Of a stretch of DNA of 64,000 nt, positions 46,601 through 59,075 are shown piece after piece. A program made the translations under genes and the position numbers. How positions within the stretch are numbered: position 1 is the stretch's first letter; the number at the start of each line of letters is the position of its first letter. The DNA is from Owenia fusiformis. Its lineage: Eukaryota; Annelida; Polychaeta; Sabellida; Oweniidae. Under the pieces are notes generated by a model, which saw nothing but the letters and a program-made list of their open reading frames with translations, made no database searches and was not told the origin of the DNA. The stretch covers positions 7,430,989 to 7,494,988 of the forward strand of contig CAIIXF020000006.1 in NCBI GenBank assembly GCA_903813345.2. The letters run 5' to 3'.

Positions 46601-47314
46601 TTTAACCATTTCAAAATGAACTTTCCTAAAAAGTAACAAATCTTACAGAACTTAAAAAATATGTCCGAAATATGCATTTCCTACTTTCTTTCTTGAAGAA
46701 AGTCTCAAGAAAATAAATAATAAAAAAGAGCATTCAGTGCCTGTAATACTCTCCAATATATTATATATATTTGAGGATATCCTAAATATGACAGTGTACC
46801 ACTCTTTTCTGACCCACCCTGCACATATGTAAATCAATTGGAACCTAATTTTGAACATTTCTTCTGTTCTATTGTCTATGAGATTAAGTAAATTAATAGT
46901 TGCGGCATCACCTGCAGTTCATTCAAGATTTGATTTAAGAAATTTGCAGCTGACAAGCTCTTCTCGGGGCATTTTAGAAGTACTATGTTTTATGTTCCAA
47001 GCAGAAGGTTACCTTTCTTATTTAGTATAGCCACCATCAGCTCATTTCTCATTAGGCCAGAGATTGGTATTCATACATGTAATTAATTCCCAGAAAAGTC
47101 AATATTTTGAAAGTCTATTTTGGTAATTTTGGTGCCAAATATACTCAACTGTACTATACATTACCTGGTGCATGTGTTGCTAACCTTAGTTTTTGAAACT
47201 TATAAATATGAATAAGTTCAGAATCTATATTAGGCATATAAAAGAGTAAAAGACTACCTCATCAGGAGGATCATCCTGTATGTCACCATTCATCTGTGCT
47301 CTCTCTATGGCAAC
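37674..47314 (-). CDS. SPRYD3: SPRY domain-containing protein 3, at least 10 exons
   Basis: Exons: 47258-47314, 46308-46543, 45552-45670, 45010-45097, 44504-44657, 44074-44259, 40275-40424, 39434-39554, 38739-38941 and 37674-37808. All have GT/AG borders and consistent phases, giving 1449 nt (482 residues from the first listed codon; human SPRYD3 has 442). Two SPRY/B30.2-type domains are visible. The first runs from about GVYIGAQPLSKENSYFEVEI through PGWNSDSVAYHGDDGK, VFFTRNGKE and GLYPAVGMHSEGEEVKLNLE. The second runs from DVGLAQARYALDTTNHYYEI through PGWNKGSVAYHADDGKLF, GDIMGCGILFPRDY, an acidic insert, VFFTRNGKTIG and GGFYPTVGMLSGDERVRVDL. The domains are interaction modules and the protein's role is poorly known. 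The true start is uncertain; one candidate upstream exon is at 48265-48309. The intron before the last exon holds an array of duplicated donor sites. Confidence 0.93.
37880..38760 (-). repeat. SPRYD3: 42 bp repeat array carrying copies of a 5' splice site
   Basis: The minus-strand unit ends ..GGCACTAAAGTACAG|GTAAGTTGG. The tail of exon 38739-38941 is itself the first unit. Thirteen donor registers occur at exact 42 bp spacing: 38738, 38696, 38654, 38612, 38570, 38528, 38486, 38444, 38402, 38360, 38318, 38276 and 38234. Twelve keep GT: GTAAGT five times, GTATGT three times, GTATTT twice, GTTAGT once and GTAAAT once. The register at 38276 has lost it. The unit is 14 codons, open, and reads RPNVEIGTKVQVSW. 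The frame ends at a TAG at 38226-38228. More decayed copies continue to about 37880, so nearly the whole intron derives from this unit. Confidence 0.92.
41447..41452 (+). promoter_or_regulatory. Possible TATA box of nested gene
   Basis: TATAAA lies about 275 bp upstream of the ATG at 41725. It could set a start near 41475. It is only a single short motif in AT-rich DNA. Confidence 0.3.
41725..42263 (+). CDS. Small secreted coiled-coil-like protein, nested in SPRYD3 intron
   Basis: Two exons, 41725-41791 (ATG TAT G|GTAAGA) and 42016-42263 (TTTCAG|GC), join in phase to give 104 residues. The first exon is a likely signal peptide: MRSGIARLSTLIAFIVLQ, with a basic start and hydrophobic core. The second exon encodes a charged Lys/Glu-rich helix (KEEMSQLTKSIKDDIKEKIK, then FDLKAEFEDLKDEM) with heptad-like hydrophobics, two cysteines (CSKEEM and SSFCELK) in the helix and one more near the acidic end (SPCTDEDED). 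AATAAA occurs near 43173. I do not recognise a family. It lies on the opposite strand within the SPRYD3 intron 40425-44073. It could also be the first two exons of a longer gene. Confidence 0.55.
42640..42860. repeat. CCAAATTAAGTAG repeat
   Basis: Several direct copies of [C/G]CCAAATTAAGTAG and CGCCAAATTCAAC words occur, typical of the end of a dispersed element. The class is not recognised. Confidence 0.45.
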
Positions 47315-48264
47315 CTGAACAACATATAGAACAACAATATGTAGCAACACAATACAATACTATATACATGTAGTACTATAAATTGTTTTAATCTGGCCCT
47401 ATTTAAAATGGTAAATTGCAGTTTTGGGAATAATGGTAGATATTTATTTGGCAGATTTTTGTTATAATCTATTAAAATACAGTATGCCATTGAACACTAA
47501 TTATCCAGAGATTTCAATTGTCTAAAATTAAATCTTAAACAGCCGGGATTTGTGAGTTGACAAATTAAAATAGGTGCCTAATAAAAACAATTTTCAGTAG
47601 ATCAGTTGATTTACATTCACAACACAATAATTTACAAAAATGTTGATCATGATAGTGATAGCAATATAGAACAAAAATATGACTATTAAAGCATTTTGGC
47701 AAAAGAATACAATTAAAATATCAGAATACACAAACAATAGAGTATGCTATAATGTTTTCCAATATAAAAATGACTGACAATGTGTGACAATCGGCATCAT
47801 CAGCATAGTCATATATAATTTGCAGATTACAATAAGCTTTTTGGGAAGGGGTACATAATCATTAGCTAAACCCAAGTCAGATTGACTCAGAAATCATAAT
47901 ATTGACTTGTAAGATACTTGCATATTAATATACGAGTAGAAGGGCAAATAATAAAAATATGGCATTATAACCTTGAAAACAAAAAAGATTTTTCATGAAA
48001 TATTGGTAGGGGTTTAATAATTCATAAAGAATCACAATACGTATTAACATGTAAATTCTAATTTGGATGTATATCACATAAAGGTAAAATATAAATTATT
48101 CCAAAATCTGATTGCTGGTAAATAAAAATTTATCTCACTTCTTAAGATAAATTTAGGTCTATTCAGATAACTTTGGTCCTAAAACATAAGGTATGATAAT
48201 AAATGAAAGTACTCTACCCCCCTTGCCTACATATCAAAATAAAGAGTAAAAATTTGACATTTAC

Positions 48265-48309
48265 CGGCACTACATCATCATCATGTGTATATCCAAGGTC
48301 ACCATTCAT
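48265..48309 (-). CDS. Candidate upstream coding exon of SPRYD3
   Basis: The minus strand reads MNGDLGYTHDDDVVP followed by a GTAAAT donor, in the phase (0) required by the next exon at 47314. An AG precedes it at 48313-48314, and the frame also stays open further upstream. The acidic MNGD start echoes QMNGDIQDDPPDE in the next exon. There is no similarity support, so it may be spurious. If it is wrong, the start may be the Met in the 47258-47314 exon. Confidence 0.35.
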
Positions 48310-48579
48310 TTTCTTACATACACCAGCAAACTTGAGTAACAAGCACTTGAAAAGTTTCAGACACTGCATAGGCTACATGTATGACACTTATGTATCACTG
48401 AATATGAGTCTCTCAAGAACTAGTGTATTTCAATCGATGCCTGTCTCACACTGTAAAGACTACATGTATGACACTTATAAATCAAAGAATATGTGTCTTT
48501 GTCATTTCAATGTGTGTCTCACACTGTAATGGCAACGTGCATGATGCTTATATATCATAAAATATGTGTCTCAGAAAAA

Positions 48580-49130
48580 GAGTGTCTTTCAATATATGTG
48601 TGTCTCACATAATAATGGTACAGTCATATACTGTAAGATCACAATAACTCTCACAATACATTTAAGCTAGATGGTAATATAAGCTTCCACTATAGTATGA
48701 AGTGTATGGGTATTATGAGTAAGCATTGTATAGTGTAGCACAATGTCTGTGAATAATGTGTAGATTTCATGTGCAGATCACAGAATGTATTAAGTCTATG
48801 CTATAGAATTAGGAGAAATGTTTCGTGATGCTAGTGTCTCTATTGTTGAGTGAATGTGTCTCTAATAATGAATTTCTCAGTAGGAATCTCCAATATTGTG
48901 TCATTTGTATGGTTCAGTAAATGAATATCTGATGTTGAGTGACTCAGTAAGAAGGTGTCTCTATGATAAGTTTCTCAGTAGGAATGTGTCTCCAATATCA
49001 TGTGGCTCAGTAATAATGTGTCTCTATTTTGCGTGGCTCAGTAAGATTGTGTCTCTATTAATGAATATATCAGTAGGATTTAGTCTCCAATATATTGTTT
49101 GGCTCAGTGTAAATATGTCTGTCTCTCACA
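48580..49130. repeat. Degenerate AGTAGGAATGTGTCTCCAATAT repeat
   Basis: Recurring CTCAGTA, GTGTCTC and CCAATAT words at roughly 40-55 bp spacing suggest a decayed tandem array. Low conservation. Confidence 0.45.
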
Positions 49131-52100
49131 TTCCATGCAGTTATGCATATCAATTCAATTTCCACATCTTCATTATTCATGTACTAGCATTTTTTTCCTG
49201 TCTTAGATCACACTCAATGCCCTCCCCAGATTCTTCCTCCTTCGCAAGTCAATAAATCTTTTCCTTGATTTCGAATAATGTTTCTACCCAACTGATTCAA
49301 CTGAAAATGGCCATATCCACATCACCAAAATCTCTAAGATCACTTCGTAATCTCCGATATCCAACATCGAATCGTCAGTTCTTCTGATTTACCAAAACAT
49401 GACATAATAATACTATTTCAGGATCACCGCAGCATAGTGTTATATTGATCGAAACTCTACTGCAGAATTATACTCCCAGACTGACAAATTACTAAATCTA
49501 AATCATGATCTAATTCAAATGCTTTGGCATTTAATAACTGTGAACTAAGTTAGACCTGTGAACACATTCAGATTCATAATAAACATTTCTTTTAGCTATG
49601 TAAAACAAGAAGTGTTTTTAATAATCATAAATGCCATAAATAAGTTAAACATTCTTTGCAATAAATTAGAGCGTGGTTTGCAGACAGAATATATTGACTG
49701 AGTTTCATGGTTGATTATGATATCATGAATTCAGTTTACATTTCATTAGTTATAATTAACTGTATGTCACTTGTTGTTCCCTTAAGGGAAGCTATATATC
49801 ATGTTAACTAATACGAAGGAAGCAATAAGATTATTACTGTCTTTAATATCTCTTGGGTCTGTATTCAACCTAAATGGAGAAAGGACTTGACACTGATGAC
49901 ATGATGGATGAACCATATTATTTTAAGGTTTGGCAACTTTACCATACTCAAAATATCAACATCTTCTATTGTCAATGTCAATGCTATGTCAATTTGTCAA
50001 GATGAAATTAAATATGATATGGTTTTGATATTTTGCCACTTGCAAGATTAGATTATTCTCAAGGAATTTCAACCTGAGAAACAGATCTTTATTTAAGAAT
50101 AAAACATAAAGCGAAGATCCAAAATCCCGGGTCCAAAATTCACTCAAAGAGAGTAATGAATCAACTATGATGGGACATAAGAAAACTATCCTCCCTTCAT
50201 ATATATCATTTTTAATAAATAAAGATAAAAAATTGCAAGATCAATAAACACTTAGATTAGGATGGTTTTACAAATAACAAACCTGAAGGAATAATTATTT
50301 AATTCAACTTCTCTACTTTTAAGAAATGTCATTTGTATTGAGTGTTTAGTTAAAACAGAATTATTTTCAAAATTAATTATCTAATGAGATTTAAATTCAA
50401 AGGCAATTAGTTATATTTCTGACATATTTTAGTTAATAACAATCAGGACATGGAGCAGAAGCTTCAAAGCTATGAGACAGTTAACCACTGCCAAGTTGGA
50501 ATGAGATTAAATGTACAAATAATCCAATCAGACTTGAATTATTCAAGTAAAGGAGTTCTAACAATTGGTTTCTCGCTGATTTATTTAGTTTAATTGTGTT
50601 TGACAGAATAATTTGAAATGATCACAAGCAGACCAATCCAGTTTGAACCAAACTGCCATTGTGAGTATGTTATCTCAAATTCTCCCGAGAAATCAATCCA
50701 CTTTTGTGCTATATTTTTCATTTTGGTGAACTATTAAAACATACATGTACTTGAAACCATACAGATCACACTATTGACACACTTTACTCCATTTGATTGT
50801 CATGATGTCATCCTATCACCTAATTTTAAGATCATGAGTATACTGACACACAGAACCTTATCATCATACCTTAGACCATTGAGTCTACTTGCACATACAG
50901 TGTAGACTCTTGTCATTGTACCCTAAGACTATGAGACTATTGACATATAGCATCTTGTTAACATACCCTTAAACTGGGCCTAAACTACATGTATTACTCA
51001 TTACATAGGAAATTGTTTAATTATGACATGGTTTAACATCCTACAGATGTTTCAAAATTATAAATGAGCATCATTATCGCAGTTGTTATTTGATTATGAT
51101 CTCACTGACTCTGTGTATGCTGCAGTTGCCTTGGAAAGTTAGTCTAAGATGAATTAATATTGCTTCGTCTTTATATTGATTTTCTTTGTTTCCAGTTCAA
51201 GTATTTTAGATGAGATCTGCATAAGTGACATCTATTCAAAAAAGTATGAAGAAAAAACACAATTGCATAACATTGAAAAGTAATAAACAAAATATAAACT
51301 GAAGGAATTTAAATGGGTTTTAACAAACATTCTTCACTGCTAATAATACATTTGTTATTTTGTTTTTAACTCCATTATCAACTGATATTCTTGGCGTTTA
51401 TTTTTGTAGATGATTTTTTGAATGCTAGCAAGATTTTAATCTTAAAAATTAATCCTTCTCAATCTGTCATTTCAGGTAAAGGCATCTAAATCCCGGAAAA
51501 AAGTTTTATCCTTCACTGCTAATAATACATTTGTTTTTAATTCCATTATGAACTTATATTCTTAGGGTGTGTTTTTGTATGATCATGGAGCAAGTGAATT
51601 TGATATGGTTGCGTAAGGTTTAATCTGTTTTCACCCAGAGTAACAAAAACAGATCTACTATCACTGAGGTGCAAATTGCATTAACATTATGGTCACTCCA
51701 TTCAGATACTCATAGCATCTTTCAGGAACAAAAATGCAACCTTAATCTAATTGCTTGATCAACTCCAAATTTAATCCCAGGCACACAATTTTTGCAATCA
51801 AGTCAAAAACAAACAGCAAGGCAGCAGGTTAATCCTACTGTATTTGCATAATTATGATCTTTAGGAAATCTCAATTTCCTAATTATCAAGTTGGGTTGCT
51901 GTTTCTAGCCAAACATCACAGTGGGAGTTTGACTCTTTGAAAAGCTAGGCCTATGCTCCAAACTCTTAGTCTAGTCTAGGCTACAGAAAGAAAACTGAGA
52001 ACGTGGGACTCATAGTTGAAGAGAATGTTCTGGCGAAAGAAGGTATCCAAATTTGAGAAGTTGGGATACATGAATGAAAAAATGAAGTAACCTTTTTTAT

Positions 52101-53401
52101 TTCCCGAATCTCTCCGAAATTAGCTCATCTTGGTGACTGTAAATTGCACAGCTGTATTCAATAGAGTGTTGTGTTCTCGTATTCAATCAACCTCAATTTT
52201 AAATTGTGTATTTTATTTTTAATGTGATTTCATTGTTTTTTGTTGACTGGTACGATTCGGCCGAGCAAATGGCAAGATGAATGACCCTTGACCAATGGTG
52301 ATCATGTCATCAATATTACCATGCAAGTATTAACTATGCCTACCATTCCCTCACTGAGACTATGACACATGACCCCAGCCTGTCCTATTTCCTATTTCTT
52401 ATCCAAATTGCTGCTATTCTTCCATATTACATGCATTTACATTTGTAATTAAATTTATGTATTTTCCAGCTTAGCCTATAATGCTTTATAAGCGATTGGC
52501 AAGCCATTCTTGTAAAACATGATTATGATGAAATAAATTGATAATGTATAAAAAAATAAAAATAAAAATATTACCAAGATGGCAGTTTCAAAATTTTCTA
52601 AAATCACAAAGCATTACAAAGCATCTAAGGTACGTAAATTTATATGAACAACTGAGTCAATAGGGATAAATAGCCCAACGAGAGTCGGTAAATACTTGAA
52701 TCTTGTTGCCAGTCCTGTTATTGATATCTATCCCGTTCGAAGAACATATTAGACATCCGCGACGGGACTATACATATAGATGACAGGTGAAACTCAAGTC
52801 AAACTAAAAAAGTCAACTGTGGAACTTGGAACTGGAACTGGAAGAGAATTTTTTTTACTCTCATGCTCTTCGAAGTCTATGAAATTCAACCGCACACATC
52901 GATCATGCTAATTATAGCTCAGTAAAGGATATGGAAAACCACTCTACAAAACTACATGACTAAAGACTCATAAAGCCAAGAAAACGGGTCATAATTACCT
53001 GATTTGAACGAAAATATTATTTTTGTGGCCAAAATTTCATAACCTCGTTTCATTCTCGTCACACACCAATGCGAGACGTTGGCGTGATTTGGAATTTTTC
53101 TTAGCTCTTGATATTGAAGTGATTTGCTTTTAAATTACCTGTATAGCGCCTGATATCGATTGTTCATCTTGTTTGAAACCTTATGGATTTGATTTAGTGA
53201 TAATTAGCTGTCAGATATTGCCCAATATAAGATTTATAAAAAGGGGATATATTTTTAATCGTCACGTGATAATATTCTGACCATTGATAGGGCTTGTAAC
53301 AAACCTGTTTGGCTTGGTTTCCATAATTAACAAATTTCAAATCATTTCTGACTTCTAATACCTATTAGATCTGCCATACAACGAATGCAGTATTGATCAA
53401 A

Positions 53402-53472
53402 ATGGGAGGCTGTTTATCCAACCCTGCAAGACCCGAGGAAACGGCAGAAGCGCCACCAAAGCAGTATTCATG
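53402..53472 (+). CDS. RP2: Probable first exon of RP2-like (XRP2) protein
   Basis: ATG GGA GGC TGT begins a 23-codon exon, MGGCLSNPARPEETAEAPPK then QYS, ending TG|GTATGT so the next residue is Trp. RP2 is a GAP for ARL3 in cilia. It starts MGC, is N-myristoylated and palmitoylated there, and continues with a PKQYSW motif. Here MGGC and PKQYSW are both present with similar spacing. The donor falls earlier than I recall for human exon 1. No continuation (beta-helix domain) is visible in the remaining 10.5 kb, so the rest must lie beyond the window or this exon is a chance match. Confidence 0.5.
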
Positions 53473-53509
53473 GTATGTATTGTTTTGTCCAATCCAATTG
53501 GGTCTCTAC

Positions 53510-54091
53510 AAAGTCAGCACTATCAATGGTATACTCTTATCCCGTTCCCGGACTATGGTCCTGTGAACATCTCAATCTTTTGCCTGTGCGATTACAACAT
53601 GGGAGAATTTTTTACTCATCTTACACTTCTGATACCTACTTCAATAGATTCCTTGGTAATTTAGCATTCTTTTTGTGTAGTTGAATCCACAATTGTCTGG
53701 GTTTATCGGCAGAACGAAGACATTTTCGTTTTTGATCGCAATATTTGCGTGTAACATTTAACTTATTTCAACCGTCAAATTCCTCCATATTGGTACTTCC
53801 GGGCTACATCCGGGACAGCCAAACGGGGGATTCCCCTTTTAAATCCAACCGCCATTTTGAAAAGTGATGGAATCTCTCTCGATGAAAAAGAGAAATGTTC
53901 CCGTTCTGCCGATATACCCAGACAATCGGCGGTTCCAATATATTAGAAGTTACATCTTGAGTTCTATAATGCATTGAGGTAGGTATCTTAAGTGTAAGGG
54001 GCGTAGATAATTCTCCCAAGTTGTAATCGTACAGGCAAATGAATGCGCTCAGTGCAGGACTATAGTCCGGGAACGGGATAAGTATACTCTA
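53510..54091. mobile_element. Fold-back element after the RP2-like exon
   Basis: GTATACTCTTATCCCGTTCC with CGGACTAT at the left is inverted at the right end (ATAGTCCGGGAACGGGATAA then GTATACT). The arms remain alignable for about 240 bp, including CCAGACAATCG-like and TTCTGCCGATA words. The first 75 bp recur in the same orientation at 56512-56588. Confidence 0.75.
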
Positions 54092-54711
54092 CCTTTATAC
54101 TAGATAAAATACTAAGTTCAAAAACTGTTCGCCATTTTGGTTTCACAACTGCGTCGATACATTCCGTTCAGTGTAAAATCGTATCCTAAAGCCCAAATCC
54201 CGGGAATCCAGACTCACTGTTTACACCAACAATCAATCAGATGGTATTATTACACCAAAAGTACATGTAGTGCGAAAAAGTTTTGATGACATTTAAAGAC
54301 ACTGTTCCTCTTTCACGTGCATTATCTCATGGAAATGGGCATACCAGTGTTGCCAGTGCAAAGATCTTTGTTCCATGGTAAAGGAAAGCTATCAAACATT
54401 GTCTGAAGAGCAGATCTAGCTCCGTTATTTTACTTTTAACATGGCGACCTTGACAACATATAGCCATTTGGGCGATAATAGGTGATTCTAAAGTGAAAAT
54501 GAGTGCTTTTTTCGTAGTTTTACTTTGACCAAGGCTTGCAAAAAATTTAAGTGATAAGCCTTCCAACAATTTTTGATATTTTTGTTGTTTCGAAGTGTTC
54601 TAGATGATATCAAAGTGGAAAAAAAATTGTATGTCTTGAAATATTTTGAAAATTAGTGCCATTATGGCGGGTCTGGGTGTTTTTTGCTTTCATTTTTTAC
54701 CCATTTCCACG

Positions 54712-54725
54712 GTTGCCATGGTAAC
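54712..54725. promoter_or_regulatory. Perfect RFX X-box GTTGCCATGGTAAC
   Basis: This 14-mer is a near-ideal imperfect palindrome for RFX factors, which drive cilia genes. It lies 1.2 kb into the presumed first intron of the RP2-like gene, and directly at the left edge of the 54733-58994 element. Confidence 0.4.
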
Positions 54726-56511
54726 TCATACCAGCCAACCTACCATATTTTTACGGGAATCAACCAAAAAATATTCGTTTTTCCGTTTAAAAATCTAAAT
54801 ACCATAAAAAAATTACCGTTTTTTCCTGTAAAAACGACCGTAAAAAATCTGCTGTAACTTTACCAAAATCTACCGTAAAATATTTTATTATCATTCGATT
54901 TTTTCTAGAAGAACGGCCGTAAAATATACCGTAAATATTTGAAAATCTACCATATTTCTGCTGGAAATAACAGTATTCTTGTTCAAACTACAGTAAGATC
55001 TCCTATAATTATTATGAAATTCTGAAAAATTGAATTCTTCTCGTATTGCCCTTGTAATATTCCATCACCAGCCCAAAAAATAGGTGCCGGCAGGTCTTTG
55101 ACGGTGGTTATTGCGTACTTAGTAAGTAACTAAGTAAGCTGACGTGTAATCAGTCAACACACTGGGGAATATCGTGATGCAAAAACAGTGTTCAACTACC
55201 ACAGGAGGAGTAATCATGATTAATTTGTAAATTGCTACATTGTAGCAATGGCATGAGTATGATGTCACAATACACTGGGGCCTAACTGGCGTAAAGGGGG
55301 AGAAAAGGGCCAATTTTGCACATGGGGACCACATTTGACTCAAAATATTTGCATTTAGTAACCTACATTTCAGTACATTCTGTGAAATACTTGAAATGCA
55401 TTGCTATAATGATTTACAAAATGAAATAATCTCGGGGAATTTGCTTCCAAAATGTTTGAATGAGATCCCTGAAGTTGATGACCCAATTTTAGGTCATTTT
55501 GGCCCGTTTTGAGAGACTCAGCCGTCACCTATTTTCCCAAATATGGCTAGATTTTGTAGAAAACGTGTTAAAAGTTTGAAATGCAGCTGTTTTGAGCCTG
55601 AAATAACTCAATTGTTTGAAAAAATGCTGAATGAGCAAAAATTGCAAGAATATAGTCCCGTAAACTGGAACTACTTTATTCGTTAATTTTCATCGGTGAA
55701 GCAGGGATTTTACCTAAAAATGAGTCCCTATGTTGGCGTTGTGATATTTAAAAATCGAGACGCAAACCCTATGTTAAATATAGTGTAAAGATGAAGGTTA
55801 TGGATATAGTCATTGTATGGGCCAGTTCGTTCGAAAATGGCGATATGTAGCCCAGAACTTGAATTTTGTGATTTTTTTCAATATTTTTCAATGATTTACC
55901 GTAGTGACACCTCCATTTTTAAAACTCACACTGTTTACAACAACAACCAATCAGATAGGTTTAATTTTTTACATCGGGCATGTGCATGCGCCATTGGAGG
56001 AAGTGGACGGTTCGAGTGTGAATTTGGACCAACTTTTGCAAGTTTTACCAGGAAATCACCTTTCATTTGGTATGTTAGTAACGTTTTTTATCGTATTGGC
56101 TCCCATGGTTCACTATCGATACTTTCATAAATAACTTAAAAGTACTTCATTCCCATGATTCAAATTGCTTTTCTGCGATCAGTTCGGTATAAGTTTGCAC
56201 ACCAAATGTCCACAAATGGGGGCCAGTTCATATTCTGTCATACTTCTGTCGGGAGAATACATTTTGTTTTTATATGGCCCTAAACAGGGGGGCGTATATG
56301 CGAGAAAATCCGGTACATGTCGAATTATTAGCATAAATGTCACAGTTTGAACGATAAATGGAAATATAACACTTACGGAAAATATTGTCACAAATGCCTT
56401 GTGGACTTTCCTCTATTTATTAGAGATCTATTCACTTTTAGAATATACCATTCATAGTGCTGACTGTGGGTCTCTAGTACTCTACACTAGCTCTATACTG
56501 TAGCCTACTCT

Positions 56512-56588
56512 CAAAGTCAGCACTATCAATGGTATACTCTTATCCCGTGCCAGGTCTATAGTCCTACATTCAGAGCAATCTTTTGCCT
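56512..56588. repeat. Solo copy of the 53510 element end
   Basis: AAAGTCAGCACTATCAATGG and the following TATACTCTTATCCCG match 53510-53587 in direct orientation. It lies inside the 54733-58994 element, next to the start of its minisatellite. Confidence 0.8.
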
Positions 56589-56589
56589 C

Positions 56590-57770
56590 TTTGTAAATTT
56601 TGAAAAAAAACGGGAGATATTGAAAAAACTGGAGTTTTACGTAGTATGTATCTAGAGTTTTACGGGAGATTTTTTAAAAAAGGTATTTTTTGCGGTAAAT
56701 TTTAAAAAACGTGACTTTTTACGGAAGATTTCAATTGGAGTTTTTGCGGTAAAGTTTGAAAAAAAACGGGAGATTTTGAAAAAACTGGAGTTTTACGGGA
56801 GATTTTTTAAAAAAGGTATTTTTCACGGTAAATTAAAAAAAACGTGACTTTTTTTTACGGAAGATTTCAGAAAAACAGGAGTTTTTGCAGTAGGTTTTGA
56901 AAAAAACGGGAGTTTTTGTGGTCGATTTTAAAAAAATCAGGAGTTTTTACGGTAGATTTCTGAAAAAACTGGAGTTTTTACGGTAGATTTCTGAAAAACA
57001 GGAGTTTTTTACGGTAGATTTCTGAAAAACAGGAGTTTTTTACGGTAGATTTCTGAAAAACAGGAGTTTTTTACGGTAGATTTCGGAAAAACAGGAGTTT
57101 TTACGGTAGACTTCTGAAAAAACGGGAGTTTTTATGGTAGATTTTGAAAAAACAGGAGTTGTAACGGTAGATTTCTGAAAAAAACGGGAGTTTTTACTTT
57201 AGATTTTGAAAAAACAGGAGTTTTTACTCTAGATTTTGAAAGAACGGCAGTTTTTACGGTAGATTTTGAAAGAACTGGAGTTTTTAAGGTAGATTTCTGA
57301 AAAAACGTGAGTTTTTACGGTAGACTTTGAAAAAACTGGAGTTTTTACGGTAGATTTATGAAAAAACTGGAGTTTTACGGTAGATTTATGAAAAAACTGG
57401 AGTTTTAACTTAAAAGTTTTAACAGTAGATTTCTGAAAAACGGAAGTTTTTACTTTTGATTTTGAAAAAACAGGAGTTTTTACTCTAGATTTTGAAAAAA
57501 GGGGAGTTTTTACGTTAGATTTTGAAAGAACTAGAGTTTTTAAGGTAGATTTCGGAAAAACAGGAGTTTTTACGGTAGATTTCTGAAAAAACTGGAGTTT
57601 TTACGGTAGATTTATGAAAAAACTGGAGTTTTTACTTAAAATTTTGAAAAAAAGGAGTTTTTACGGTAGATTTCTGAAAAAACTGGAGTTTTTACTTTAG
57701 ATTTTGAAAAACAAATTGTCAAACTGGAGTTTTTACTTTAGATTTTGAAAAAACTGGAGTTTTCAGTACA
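56590..57770. repeat. TTTTTACGGTAGATTTCTGA minisatellite, about 30-35 copies
   Basis: The unit of about 31-35 bp resembles AAAAAACTGGAGTTTTTACG followed by GTAGATTTTG, with variable A-run length and GGTAGA/TTTAGA/TCTAGA variants. It forms the interior of the element at 54733-58994. Confidence 0.9.
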
Positions 57771-59075
57771 GAAACAGCTTCCATTAGCGGGCTGGAAGTT
57801 AAGCCCATTACTTGTATACACAAATGGGTCGAAGTCCTACCTTGACCACCTTAGATATAGTGACTAATTAGTCGGCTTCTTACCTTGTAAATGAAGCGCC
57901 ATCGCTGACTCAGAAAATCTGGATAGAACTCTTCAAATTATAATGCAACTTCGAACCAATACAAAAATTGTTTATTTCATATAATTATTTTAACTGATAT
58001 AGTTCAAATTGTCAAACTCTGGGATGATTTATATTTCAAACTGTCTATATTATTAATATGATCTGTTTAGATTATAGATACAACATTTTATTACTTTGGA
58101 AACGAATTGATCAAAGCTAAGTAAAATGTATATGTGGCGTTCACTATATGCTACGGGCAATCTGCGTGAGGTTCCATTTTTAGGTTTTTCGCGCATGAGC
58201 ATTAAATTCAGCGATTTAATTGGTTGAAATTATTATGACGCATGCGCAGTTAATAAATTAATTAGAACTTATAATCTAAGATAGATGTCACTTACATTCA
58301 TTATTTCACAGCAGTCTCTACCCATAATGCGCCTTATAGTGCGGGAATATTTTGTTTAGGGCCATATAAAAACAAAATGTATTCTCCCGACAGAAGTATG
58401 ACAGAATATGAACTGGCCCCCATTTGTGGACATTTGGTGTGCAAACTTATACCGAACTGATCGCAGAAAAGCAATTTGAATCATAGGAATGAAGTACTTT
58501 TAAGTTATTTATGAAAGTATCGATAGTGTACCATGGGAGCCAATCCTTCTTGGAGTAAAAGAAAGAAGCTTGCCTGCAATAATCAAGGTCACAAATTTGT
58601 CAAATTCCTTTTAAACACGGTAGATTTCGACAGCAAAAAACGGAGATTTTATGGGAGTTATACCAAGAATACGGGAGATTTTACGGGAGTTATACCAGAA
58701 AACTGGAGATTTTACGGGAGTTATACCAAGAATACGGGAGATTTTACGGGAGTTATACCAAGAAAACGGGAGATTTTACGTGAGTTATACCAGAATACGG
58801 GAGATTTTATGGGAGATTTCAGCAAAAATATGGGAGATTTTATGGCCATATTTTCTAAAAATAATTACGGGAGATTTTAGTAGAAATACGGTACGGGAGT
58901 TTTTACGGGAGAAAACGGTACGAGAGAATGGTATTTTTTACAGAAAAACAAAAAATTTATGGGAGATTCCCGGAAAAAATGGGAGGTTGGCAAGTCTGAC
59001 ATAATAGGAAAATTCAAATGAAATAATTTATTTGATGCTGAAAAATTATAAAAACTAAGTTGGAAAATCATAGCA

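Larger units (their letters stand above)
47315..53401. other. SPRYD3 5' region and intergenic DNA
   Basis: No exon with recognisable similarity. The start of SPRYD3 transcription should lie here on the minus strand, and the RP2-like gene starts at its right edge, so the two genes are divergent. The only structures noticed are a candidate exon at 48265-48309 and loose GTGTCTC-rich repeats at 48580-49130. Confidence 0.5.
54733..58994. mobile_element. Large fold-back element with minisatellite interior (copy B)
   Basis: The left end reads AGCCAACCTACC and the right end GGGAGGTTGGCAAG, the same terminal theme as the element at 7414-8735. The arms hold degenerate ACCGTAAAA (left) and CGGGAGATTTTA (right, 58620-58980) repeats. 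Inside, 56095-56285 and 58357-58544 are inverted copies, about 190 bp each, starting TTGGCTCCCATGG and containing a CTATCGATAC word shared with copy A. No transposase frame is seen. Confidence 0.65.

Noticed and set aside
52579-52629. Plus-strand MAVSKFSKITKHYKASK followed by GTACGT, a possible first exon
   Set aside because: Good start context and donor, but no recognisable family, no partner exon seen and lysine-rich AT-driven composition. Left unannotated.
58533-59004. Open frames of about 115 codons with repeated GDFTGVIPRIREILREL-like peptides
   Set aside because: They arise from the CGGGAGATTTTACGGGAG repeat at the right end of the copy B element.
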